Assembly: GCA_024349245.1 (NCBI GenBank)
Contig: JALDNG010000400.1
Coordinates: 96,303-160,302, forward strand
DNA: 64,000 nucleotides
Origin: Neodontobutis hainanensis
Taxonomy: Eukaryota > Chordata > Actinopteri > Gobiiformes > Odontobutidae
Reading direction: 5' to 3'
Shown: piece after piece, positions 1 to 10,700 of the stretch
Layout of the letters: each line of letters starts with the position of its first letter
How positions within the stretch are numbered: the first letter of the stretch is position 1
Made by a program: the position numbers and the translations under genes
Notes under the pieces: generated by a model
The model's input: only the letters and a program-made list of their open reading frames with translations
Databases searched by the model: none
What the model was told of the DNA's origin: nothing

Positions 1-376
1 ATTTAAAGATTGAATAATCGGGGTCCCAAAATAGACCCCTGTGGAACCCCACATGTGCCGATAGTTGTTGAGCACTGTAGCATCAAGACTGCTCTTCTTT
101 ATGAGAGGCTTAATGAAAAGTTCCAGACTGTAAGGAATTATTGACTATATCAGTGAGTTGTGGTAACAAACTGCTTATTACTGATTTTAGAAATCTAGTG
201 GGTAGAACATTGAGGCAGCAGGTGGATGAACTCAGGATGGAGACAGTTTTTTCAATTGTCATTAATGGGTGTAAAATGATGAAAAAAATAAACCCAACCA
301 AGTGTTTCTTAGATGGCTGCAGTGTTGTTTTAAGCCCATGTGGGAACCTTTTTTCTGGAAAACAATGCAAACTCAT
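1..376 (-). mobile_element. LINE reverse-transcriptase remnant, internally deleted
   Basis: Read on the minus strand, this fragment carries pieces of a non-LTR retrotransposon reverse transcriptase. It runs from LPTRFLKSVISSLLPQL through KKSSLDATVLNNYR, the usual start of the RT domain. It then jumps almost at once to CGVPQGSILGPRLFNL, the later GVPQGS block. The stretch normally between these blocks is missing, so this is an internally deleted, frameshifted dead copy. The wording fits L2/CR1/Rex1-type LINEs of fish better than RTE or L1, but the clade is not certain. The element runs off the left edge of the window. Confidence 0.7.
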
Positions 377-1020
377 TGCTTTTAGTGGTAGAAACTAATT
401 CTGGAGAAAATTTAGACAATTTATTTGTTCACTGGAGCAAATAGGACACAAAGGTTGGTACTGCTCTTGTTGATGATCTCTGAGAAAAATATTTCTTATG
501 CTTTTTGCAAAGTTTGATTGAAGCAGCATGCATTTTTTCTTAATGAATTAAGAGATTCAACTTACTATCTTCATTCCCTTTTTTGTGAACTGACAGAATG
601 AGCATTGCTCACTTTAACCTTAACAGGAGCAATGGTGCCCATAACATTAGAAAACACAGTATGTCAATTCAGCAACAATTGAGGCATTTTCAAACCTGAC
701 TGCTTCCAACAGTGTGCTGGTGTTATCATTAATGTGTCTTGTCTGAACAACTATAGCAAGCATCAACTTTTGGAATTATGGACAGACACAAAAATAACAT
801 AATATAGTTCATGCTGTTTGTGTTGATAGTAGATGAAACAGTGTTGATGTATATGAACAGGCACGTGTGTGTGTAGTACTTGTTTGTGTGTAATGATTAG
901 CCTTCTCTTAATGGGAAAATAACGTCAGAGCCACTGGGACGTTTAATCCATCTGAGCGGATTCTGTTTCCATCACAGCTATTGATCAACTGCAGTGACAA
1001 ATCAACATGTTGGAGGGGAG
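377..1020. other. Unassigned AT-rich sequence
   Basis: No coding region or repeat family was recognised. The sequence is AT-rich and low in distinctive motifs. Confidence 0.5.
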
Positions 1021-1021
1021 G

Positions 1022-1073
1022 TTTTTTTTTGTGTGTGTGTATGTGTGTGTGTGTGTGTGTGTGGGGGGGGGGG
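1022..1073. repeat. (GT)n microsatellite followed by a G-run
   Basis: A T-run leads into alternating GT with one A interruption, then an uninterrupted run of about 13 G ending near 1073. The short open frames across it are artefacts of the simple repeat. Confidence 0.9.
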
Positions 1074-1660
1074 GTCTCTGGTCTGTCAGTGTATAAGTGG
1101 ACCACCTGACGCAGCGTTTTCCTGTTTGACACAACACTCCAACAGAACAAACTCAGCTGAGCTACTCTTTTTTTACTTGTTCTGTCCCCCACTCTCTCGC
1201 TTCCTTATTCCTCCACTTGTTTTTCTTTTTCCTCCATCTTTGTTGCACCCTCTCTCCCTGCTCTCTCCCTGCTCCCTCTCTGCTCCCTCTCTGCAGTCAT
1301 TAAGTGGTATTGGCTTTAAAGGGGCAGCAAATCAGTAGCTGATTAATACAGAATTTTGGGAGCCATTTGTCTGCTGGGTTGGCTCTGTCTGTGACACCCG
1401 CCCCCCCCTCAACTGGGCCGACCCCCTGGCCCACTCTGTGTCTACCTCTGCTCTCTTGCCGGTGATGAATGAATGGCCGATTGCCCAGGGATTAGAGTGG
1501 TCACGCTTACCTGTGCTTTGACAAAGTGCTCCTGATTGGTGACCAAAGCACTTCTGAAGGAGGGTTGGGAACTGTGTGGTGGGTACTGTAAGGTCCACTT
1601 CAGTACAACTCATTTTTAGTTGCACTTCTAATGGCAAATAACGAAGGGTTCGAAAATACT
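1074..1660. other. Unassigned, GC-balanced; possible conserved non-coding sequence
   Basis: A CT-rich tract near 1190-1290 is followed by more balanced sequence around 1300-1580, with few simple repeats and no recognised transposon. Frames are open on both strands but resemble no protein I know. Conservation cannot be judged from one genome. Confidence 0.25.
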
Positions 1661-2125
1661 GTTGTCACAATCTGATGAGGCTTTTTGCAACTTTAAATTC
1701 AGCAGCATTCATGCAGTTACCTTCAGTTTTGCAAAATACACAGCCTTTATAAACATTTTTACAATGTGTTTATTAGAAGAAGACAAGTTAATTTGAGAAA
1801 ACATTGCAGCTTTTTTCCTCTGTCTTTGTACTAATTGAGTGAGCATTCTTCACTCGGTCAATCAAGACTGCAGTGCACAACAACTAACTGTGTTTAGCTC
1901 CATCCTTTAGTAGTTCAGCCAACACGGTAAACTCATTTATGCTCAATAAAAACACATTTCTTTTGCCTATAGTTTTAAGTTTTAACTGTAGGCAAACCAA
2001 TATGTTGTTTGTTCTAAAACCTGGGAAAACTATCTCTCTAAAAGTAGAGATGCTAGCTTTAGGAAAGGTTGTTCCCATCTGGAGCATGTCGTAATGGAAT
2101 CAACTGCAGAATTATCAATAAAATT
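1661..2125. other. Unassigned AT-rich sequence
   Basis: Nothing recognised. The longest frame, on the minus strand at 1884-2087, has no family resemblance. Confidence 0.4.
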
Positions 2126-2206
2126 TTAGTAAATGTATGGTGGACCAGATTTAAGACCCCAATGGGCCGCATGTGGCCCCCGGGCATTAGTGTGCCCAGC
2201 CCTGGA
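2126..2206. mobile_element. hAT transposon end fragment
   Basis: The sequence GGGCCGCATGTGGCCCCCGG followed shortly by CAGCCCTGG resembles the terminal region of hAT elements whose ends read 'gcggccc...gcccctg'. No matching left end or target duplication was found, so only a terminal fragment can be supported. Confidence 0.4.
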
Positions 2207-2732
2207 TGAGGAGGAGGTTAAGGTTAGTGTAAAGGCCCTGTCTGAGTCAGTATGTGAGGTCAGGGGTTAGTGTACTTGAAGTGCAGGGTATAGAGACTGA
2301 GATGGTGACACAATGAGACAGCGGTTAGGGTAAGAGATGTGGTTTTTATAGATTTTATATGATCTCCTGGCTGTACGATTCAGGAGATCCAGACTGGCAT
2401 CTGGTCCCATGTTATCCTATGGGTAGAATGGGACAGGCAAAAGAGTTTGTCCATTGCCTAGAAAGTTGGCAAAGAGCAGAGCTGAGAGGAGTCACATTGA
2501 TAGGCTTGAGTCTTTTGTCTTACCAGCAGTAAAGAACAGTGAATGTCATCAGCTGACCTGACCTGTAGAACTTCTTCTACTGTTTCTGTTCCATGTAGCA
2601 TTGAATACTTCAACATATTGGACTCAACACACGGAGGGCAATGTCATTTGCTCTCTAGTCATTTCCAATAGAGCTCGGGCAACATGCCATACTCACGAGT
2701 CTTCCTGCTGCCAAGCAACATGCAAAAATATT
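2207..2732. other. Unassigned sequence
   Basis: Contains GGTTAG/GTTAG-rich text around 2218-2330 and no recognised element or gene. Confidence 0.4.
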
Positions 2733-4735
2733 TTTTTTAGTTAGTTAGGTATAGTTAGTTAGTTAGCCATTTATTGGTGTTTACTCTTTTTAAATCATAA
2801 TGACAAGAGAAACTACCCAAATGATCCTGATCATAAGTTTACATACCCCAGTTCCTAAAACCGTGTATTGCCACCTTTAACATCAATGACAGCTTGAAGT
2901 CTTTTGTGGCAGTGGCTCTTTATTTTCTCAAGATTGCTGCCCAATCTTCTTGGCAAAAAGCCTCTAGTTCCTGTAAATTCTTGGGCTGTCTTGCATGAAC
3001 TGCATGTTTGAGATCTCATCAGAGTGGTTCAGTGATACTGAGGTCAGGAGACTGTCCAGAACCTTCACTTTATACTTTATTTTCTGATAACATAATGCTT
3101 TCAACTTGCCATGAATTTTGACCAAGTTTCCTGTGCCTTTGTAGCTCACACATCCCCAAAACACTTTAGAATATTGTAAGCAGGATATTTTGTGGCATTT
3201 CAGTAGAAATGTCTTTCTCGACACAATTATTTTGCGTTCCCCATGACTCAGAATACAGAACTGTCAGTGCAGCATTGGATGAAAATGCAAGAGTCAGTCA
3301 GAAGCCTAGAAAATCACAGACCTTTTATACACACACAATGACAGCGTTGGAAGTAACGGCGTTGGAGTATAACAGCGTTACTAACAGCAATCATTTTTCA
3401 GTAACAGAGTAATCTAATTAATTACTTTTCCCGTCGTTGTAATGCCGTTATCGTTACTGAGAATGTAAAGTGTTGCGTTACTATAATTTGGTTGAATAAA
3501 GCGCGAGGTGTCATGCTTTGGCTACACATCAGCTGCTGCAGAGAGAGCAGGGGTGGGGGGCCATGCTCACGTGGTCTCACTGCACGCACTGACTTCCAAT
3601 AAACACAAGACAGCGTCAGTGGCAATGGCAACGAGCCAGGGACGTTTCAAAGATGCCGTTCTCGAACTAAAAGTAATGGCACTACTCCTTGTTAATTTAA
3701 ATTTAATACAAGAATGTTTCTGTAACATGCTATGTCTAGAAAAAAAGACTTTATCCACGTCTGCCTCAAGCAACTCAAATCTTATGAAGCCCTTTCCATT
3801 AACACATGCTAACACGACACTTGTTGCTGCTGCTAACACAACCCCAAAAGCAGTTAACGTTAGCTCCAGCGAAGGATTTAGAGCCTCTGTTAAAACAAGC
3901 AACGCTCGATTTTATGTGTCAGCAACAACCACTGGTTGAATAGATTAATGTATAATTCCTTTTCTTTGAGAATGAACAACATGTTAATCTACAGAGAGTT
4001 GGATTGTGTTCTGTTTATTGTGCAATAATTTACAGTCACAGAGATTTGCACTTATTGGCCAGACCTTCCTTTGTTTCTTTTTACACAGGTTTACATTTGT
4101 GTGACTTAGTTTTGCCCTTGAATTTTATTTTCAATATTTATTTTTATATGTTTTTATTTCTATGTATATCATATAGCAGACTACAATCTACTGAGTTCAA
4201 ATAAATACCAAATGTTCTAAAATACTGTATATAGTGTTTTTATTCTTCAATCAGTTAATATAAACATCTTTGATTATTTTAGCTGTTATAGAACATAAAA
4301 AAATAACTTCAGTTACTTTGCTGAGTAACTGAGTTACTTTTACAATGTAGTAACTGAGTTACTAACTCAGTTACTTTTTGAGAGAATTAATTTGTAACTG
4401 TAACTATCTACTTTTTTGAAGAAAGATGACCAACACTGCACACTGCTTACAAGCAGTATGATCACAGGTGAGGATGGTTACCTTTAGTAACCAGTTAAAC
4501 CTGTTTGTGTCATCTTGTGTGCATGTTATCAGGCCAAAATCACCAGGGTATGTCAACTTTTATTAGAGAAATTTGGGTAGTTTCTGTTGTCATTATGATT
4601 TAAAAAGAAAAAAAAAACAATTTTTTGACAGTAAAGGGCTTCACTCAACCACTAACTATGAGTGTTTTTTGTGTTATTCTTTCATATTCTCTGAAGAATG
4701 GCATGAATAATAAGCACAACTGTATACAATAATAA
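2733..4735 (-). mobile_element. Tc1-like transposon remnant, interrupted by a hAT
   Basis: The left end carries ATCATAAGTTTACATACCCC and the right end the inverted counterpart near 4545-4600. Both ends share a long inverted repeat containing AAATCATAATGACA and AAACTACCCAAATGA, the IR/DR layout of fish Tc1 elements. Between them the minus strand reads decayed transposase: VFWGCVSYKGTGNLVKI, then SDEISNMQFMQDSPR (normally the DLKHAVHARQPR region). It is frameshifted and internally deleted. The (GTTA)n stretch at 2739-2766 lies at the outer left edge. A hAT at 3342-4438 splits the right half, so the Tc1 is the older element. Confidence 0.85.
3342..4438 (+). mobile_element. hAT element inside the Tc1, with BED-finger remnant
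   Basis: The ends are CAGCGTTGG at 3342 and CCAACACTG at 4438, with subterminal GTAAC/GTTAC repeats typical of this hAT group. The flanking octamers CACAATGA (3334-3341) and CACACTGC (4439-4446) each differ by one base from CACACTGA, which is what uninterrupted Tc1 copies in this window carry at this site. That supports an 8-bp target duplication. Inside, a plus-strand frame (about 3508-3939) contains KKTLSTSASSNSNLMK, the motif of a BED zinc finger in hAT transposases, with disturbed cysteine spacing. No catalytic region is left, so this is a deleted non-autonomous copy. Confidence 0.8.
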
Positions 4736-5003
4736 TAATAATATAATTATTTGCTGCTTTATTTACTCAAAACTGCTTATACACCTCATAATTCCCGCCA
4801 ATTTGACACCCAATCAAATCTGTGTATTTACCACCTGTCCCTACTTTTCACTGTCCCTCGTATGTTGGACTTTCACATGGTGGCGATGAGTTTTGCTCAT
4901 TGCTGCCGTTTGTCGCCCCCGGTGTGTTAAGCCCATATTTCCTGTCCAAATTTCTTTGTGATGTAGATAAAACACAGCGGCCCTTGTGTTTGACATGAGC
5001 TGA
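4736..5003. other. Unassigned; short (AAT)n at the left
   Basis: Begins with a small AAT repeat at about 4729-4745. The rest is not recognised. Confidence 0.4.
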
Positions 5004-5390
5004 ATGCAGTTGATGATTTTGGTGGCTGTGATTAGAGCCTGGATTACACTGGAGTCACTGCAGAGCTCGTATCCTCAGATGCTGATTGGACGGGACAGAG
5101 ATTGGAGAGGTCCCGGCAGTGTTGTGACCGCAGTGACACCCAAGAAGCCGGTAAACGGGTGCTGCCGGACACTGATGAATCGGCACTCGCAGGAATCGAA
5201 CACAGGCCTAATCAGCACATGGATCTCCCTGCAGCTACATTTTTCAGTTTTGTCTAGACTTATTAGGGGCAGGCCGTCAGCTGTGTCCAGTCCCATTGTG
5301 TCATCTATAGCCCTTGCTGATTAGATGCTTTACATTTTACTAAGCAGCTGTAATGTAGCGCTAAAGAGAATGGGGTTAGTTTCATGACTA
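5004..5390. promoter_or_regulatory. Candidate conserved non-coding sequence
   Basis: A GC-balanced island between AT-rich transposon debris, with homeobox-like core sites (CTGATTAG, CTAATCAG) and no recognised repeat. Both strands hold modest open frames with no known protein similarity, so I do not call a gene. The regulatory reading is inferred from texture only. Confidence 0.25.
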
Positions 5391-5477
5391 TGAACAACAG
5401 CAGAAGGAAATGGACCAGAGCCAGGATTTCTCCATATAAAACCAAATATGACTTAACATTTCCTCATTTCGTTGGCT

Positions 5478-5624
5478 ATGATGATAACAAGGCCTATGAT
5501 GAAAGGTAAACTATTCCTACTGTGAAACATGGAGGTGGATTGCTGATATTTTGGGGATGTGTGAGCTACAAAGACAATGAGGAAACTTGGTATACATTGA
5601 CGGCAAGATTATTGCAGCATGTTA
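5478..5624 (+). mobile_element. Tc1-like transposase fragment
   Basis: Forward-oriented Tc1 transposase text: AAGGCCTATGATGAAAGGT, then ACTGTGAAACATGGAGG and TTTTGGGGATGTGTGAGC, which encode the 'TVKHGG..WGCVS' region. It stops at GCAGCATGTTATAA, exactly where the inverted insert begins. Only the central part of the gene is present. Confidence 0.8.
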
Positions 5625-6815
5625 TAATAATAATGCATAGTACTTATATAGCATTTTTCAAGATACCCACACAGTAAACCCGAATGCTCAAAAGATTGAG
5701 AAGTAAGTGCTTAGTCTGTTTAATTATTTGGCTAAATTAAAAAAAAATATTTATTGTAACTTTTGCTAACTTTTGTTTAGATTAAACAAAACTCTTATGT
5801 TTTAATTATTTACAACAATTCTTAGTTTAAGTAAACAGTAATTAAAATGCTAAATTTACATTTACTAAAAGCACAGAATTTTCAACAGATATTGTCCTTT
5901 TATAATAAATAAATCAGTCAATAATGTTTGTAATCTACAGAATGACCACCAAGAACTTATTTTTAAGATACTATACAGTGTTTTATTCAAAACCAATTTC
6001 ACTGAACCTAATCTTTAAAATAACAAACAGCAAAACTAAAATTTTTAGCCAATATCAAAATTAAAAGATTGGATATGCCCACTTGCCAAATGGCAGTAAC
6101 ATGGGATAGTACAAAGGATACTACCTCAACCAGCGCGTGAGTATCTGTTTTGTAAATGTTAGATTTTACACGTGTCCTTGACAGTTTTGTGAAATACCTA
6201 AAGCGTTGGTACATCTAATCCCTAAATGTACATTTACATTTATTCATTTAGCTGACGCTTTTATCCAAAGCGACTTACATTGTTCTACAGTAATTACCAG
6301 TGTAACAGCCACTGGAGGCAAGGTGGGTTAAGTGTCTTGCCCAAGGACACAATGACAGTATGAACTGTGGAGAGAGTGGGAATCGAACTGCCTACCTTCC
6401 GACTGCTCTACCCACTGAGCTACTGCTGCTACTAATACTGCAAAGGGAAAGACATTGCAGTTACAAATGAACTTTCAATAGTAACTCACATTTTAGAAAT
6501 TTAGGAGACGTTCTAGTGGGAGCGGCACCTGCTGCAAAAAAACGCAAAGCACAATGGATTTTCACTTTACAGACAGAGATTAAACTAATAGTATATATTG
6601 TGGAAAATAAAGTTTTTTCTTTTATATTTAAATTTTTATAGATTCTTTTACATGAAGATAAATTTCTGTGTGATGCCCTGATGTTTGTATTTATTGTATT
6701 GTTTTTTGGTGGTGAGTTATGACTGTGGAGTTAATGGATATGTAAATTGTCTTTGGGTATCTTGAAAAGTGCTAAATAAGTACTATGCATTTTTATTATA
6801 ACATGCTGCATTCAC
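5617..6815. mobile_element. Inverted-repeat insert between opposed Tc1 fragments
   Basis: The left arm (about 5617-5680) reads GCAGCATGTTATAATAATAA followed by TGCATAGTACTTATATAGC and TTTTTCAAGATACCCAC. The right arm (about 6750-6812) is its near-perfect reverse complement. Both arms start from the same Tc1 sequence, GCAGCATGTTATAA, in opposite orientation. The interior is AT-rich, has no transposase, and contains a SINE. It may be a foldback-like non-autonomous DNA element placed at TTATAA, or an inverted duplication; the sequence does not decide. Confidence 0.65.
6224..6432 (-). mobile_element. tRNA-derived SINE
   Basis: On the minus strand it starts with a tRNA-like head holding a pol III A box (GTAGCTCAGTGGGTAGAGC) and a B box (GTTCGATTCCC). 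The shared SINE body follows (TGTCCTTGGGCAAGACAC, then CTTGCCTCCAGTGGCTGT). It ends in the tail GTAAGTCGCTTTGGATAAAA plus GCGTCAGCTAAATGAATAAA. Both boxes are well kept, so this is one of the better preserved SINE copies here. Confidence 0.85.
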
Positions 6816-7455
6816 TTGCCAAGTTACCTGTACCTATTTTTCTTCAAGTGCCTCCTTATTGTGCATCTTGAAACAGCCACACCACTTTTTTTCAGAGTCC
6901 TGTATTTCAGCTGAATTAAATTTTCCTGGCAGTTGTGGCTGAAATTTTTGTTGGTCTACCTGACCTCATTTTGGTTTCAACAAAATCCCTCTTTTCCCTC
7001 AGTTTGAACACTGCTGATTTGCATTCTCTTTCCTGTTTTATACAGTTCAATTACCGTTTACTTCCCCCATGACTCAGAATACAGAAACATCAGTGCATGG
7101 TCTGTCAGGAGCACAGAAACTCACTGACCTTTTATACACACACTGATTACAAGCAACAGATCACAGGTGAGGATGGTTACCTTTAGTGGTTATTCAAACA
7201 TGTTTGTGTCACTTGTGCATGTTATCAGACCAAAATCACCAGGGTAACTTTTATCAGGGTCATTTGGGTAGTTTCAGTTGTCATTATGATTTTAAAAAAG
7301 AGTAACACAATTGTTTGACAATAAATGGCTTCAACCAACCACTAACTATGTGTGAAAGAAATGTTTTTGTGTTATCATTCATATTCTCTGAAAAATGGCA
7401 AAAAATAAATTACTCACAAATTCTGCCAGGGTATCTTAAGAGCACAATTGTAATT
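6803..7455 (-). mobile_element. Tc1-like transposon remnant, internally deleted
   Basis: Minus-strand Tc1 copy with its right inverted repeat intact to about 7455 (AGGGTAACTTTTATCAGGG, GGTAGTTTCAGTTGTCATTA, ending near AGCACAATTGTA). The N-terminal part of the transposase is decayed. The copy then jumps to GGTAACTTGGCAAGTGAATG and ends at GCAGCATGTTATAA, meeting the inverted insert. Its CACACACTGATTACAAGC at about 7139-7156 shows the intact version of the site where the hAT at 3342 landed. Confidence 0.8.
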
Positions 7456-7714
7456 TATTTTATACTATCTTCTTTCTTTCTTTTAATACTTGTTGTTTGA
7501 CTCTTCTTAAAATTGCCAGGTTCTTACCTGGGAAGGAGTGTGTGTGGTCACTGATGTTGTTGGTGTGGGTTTGTTGTTGTTGTGTCTGTCATTTGTCTCC
7601 TTCACATCCAGATGATGTTTGGGGATTGTGGTGCAAGAGAGGGCCAGATGAGAGGTGTAGAGTGTTGCTCCTGGTATGTGGCCATGTTGGAGTCGTTGGA
7701 GCTCAAGCAAACTG
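7456..7714. other. Unassigned GT-rich sequence
   Basis: No recognised element. Open frames on both strands overlap and look like chance. Confidence 0.4.
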
Positions 7715-7792
7715 TTATTATTGGTAAAAATTTACATAGTGCTTTAGTGCTTTTTGTACCCTTCTCAGACACCAAAGCACTTTGCATGATAC

Positions 7793-10700
7793 TTCCATTC
7801 ACACACATTCACACACATTCACACACATTCACACATTTTCACACACATTAACACACATTCACACACATTCACACACATTCACACACATTCACACACATTC
7901 ACACACATTCACACACATTCACACATTCACACACATTCACCCCATTCACACACATTCACACACATTCATACACATTCACACACATTCACACACATTCACA
8001 CACATTCACCCCATTCACACACATTCACACACATTCACACACATTCACACATATTCATACACATTCACACACATTCACACACATTCACACACATTCACCC
8101 CATTCACACACATTCACACACATTCACACACATTCAAACACATTCACACACATTCACACACATTCACACACATTCAAACACATTCACACACATTCACCCC
8201 ATTCACACACATTCACACACATTCACACACATTCAAACACATTCACACACATTCACACACATTCACACACATTCAAACACATTCACACACATTAACACAT
8301 ATTCACACATGCACACACACTCACACACATTCAAACACATTCACACACATTCACACACATTCACACATATTCACACATGCACACACATTCACACACATTC
8401 AAACACATTCACACACATTCAAACACATTCAAACATTCACACACATTCACACACATTCATACATATTCACACATTCACACACATTCACACACATTCACAC
8501 ATATTCACACACATTCCATCTTTTGTTTGTTTCATTCCTGTTGTCCGAACCCCGTTAGTGCAGTACAGCACTTCAGTACAGACCCACCCCTTCAGATTTC
8601 GGCTTTCTTTAGTTTTTTTTCCGTTTTATTTTTTAGCCCTTGTTTTCACACACATTCAAACACATTCACACACATTCAAACACATTCACACACATTCACA
8701 CACATTCACACACATTCAAACACATTCACACACATTCACACACATTCACACACATTCAAACACATTAACACACATTCACACACATTCACACACATTCACA
8801 CACATTGACACACATTCAAACACATTCAAACACATTCACACACATTCAAACACATTCACACACATTCACACACATTCACACACATTCACACACATTCAAA
8901 CACATTCACACACATTCACACATATTCACACATGCACACACATTCACACACATTCAAACACATTCACACACATTCACACACATTCACACACATTCACACA
9001 TATTCACACATGCACACACATTCACACACATTCAAACACATTCACACACATTCACACACATTCACACACATTCACACATATTCACACATTCACACACATT
9101 CACACACATTCACACACATTCACACATATTCACACATATTCACACACATTCACAAATTCACACACATTCACACACATTTACACATTCACACACATTCACA
9201 CATTCACACATATTCACACACATTCACACACATTCACCCCATTCACACACATTCAAACACATTAACACACATTCACGCACATTCACACACATTCACACAC
9301 ATTCACCCCATTCACACACATTAACACACATTCACACACATTCACACACATTCACACACATTCACCCCATTCACACACATTCACACACATTCACACACAT
9401 TCACACACATTCACACACATTCACACACATTCACACACATTCAAACACATTCACACACATTCACACACATTCACACACATTCACACACATTCACCCCATT
9501 CAAACACATTCACACACATTCACCCCATTCAAACACATTCACACACATTCACACACATTCACACACATTTACACACATTCACCCCATTCAAACACATTCA
9601 CACATTCACACACATTCACACACATTCACACACATTCACACACATTCACACACATTCACACACATTCACACACATTCAAACACATTCACACACATTCACA
9701 CACATTCACACACATTCACACACATTCAAACACATTCAAACACATTCACACACATTCACACACATTCACCCCATTCAAACACATTCACACACATTCACAC
9801 ACATTCACACACATTCACACACATTCAAACACATTCACACACATTCACACACATTCACACACATTCACACACATTCAAACACATTCAAACACATTCACAC
9901 ATATTCAAACACATTCAAACACATTCACACATATTCACACATGCACACACATTCACACACATTCACACACATTCACACATATTTACATATTCACACACAT
10001 TTACACACATTCACACATATTCACACACATTCACACACATTCACACACATTCACCCCATTCAAACACATTCACACACATTCACACACATTCACACACATT
10101 CACACACATTCAAACACATTCACACACATTCACACATATTCATACACATTCACACACATTCACACACATTCACACATATTCATACACATTCAAACACATT
10201 CACACACATTCACACATATTCACACATTCACACACATTCAAACACATTCACACACATTCACACATATTCACACATTCACACACATTCACACATATTCACA
10301 CACATTCACACACATTCACACACATTCACCCCATTCACACACATTCACACACATTCACACACATTCACACATATTCACACACATTCACACATATTCACAC
10401 ATATTCATACACATTCACACACATTCACACACATTCAAACACATTCACACACATTCACACATATTCACACATTCACACACATTCACACACATTCACACAC
10501 ATTCACACATATTCACACATATTCACACACATTCACACACATTCACACACATTCACACATTCACACACATTCACACATTCACACATATTCACACACATTC
10601 ACACACATTCGCACACATTCACACACATTCACCCCATTCACACACATTCACACACATTCACACACATTCACACACATTCACACATATTCACACACATTCA

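Noticed and set aside
3508..3939. Possible host zinc-finger gene
   Set aside because: The BED-like motif lies between hAT ends with a target duplication, so it is transposase debris.
5004..5324. 106-codon plus-strand open frame
   Set aside because: No family resemblance and a competing minus-strand frame; the region was listed only as possible non-coding regulatory DNA.
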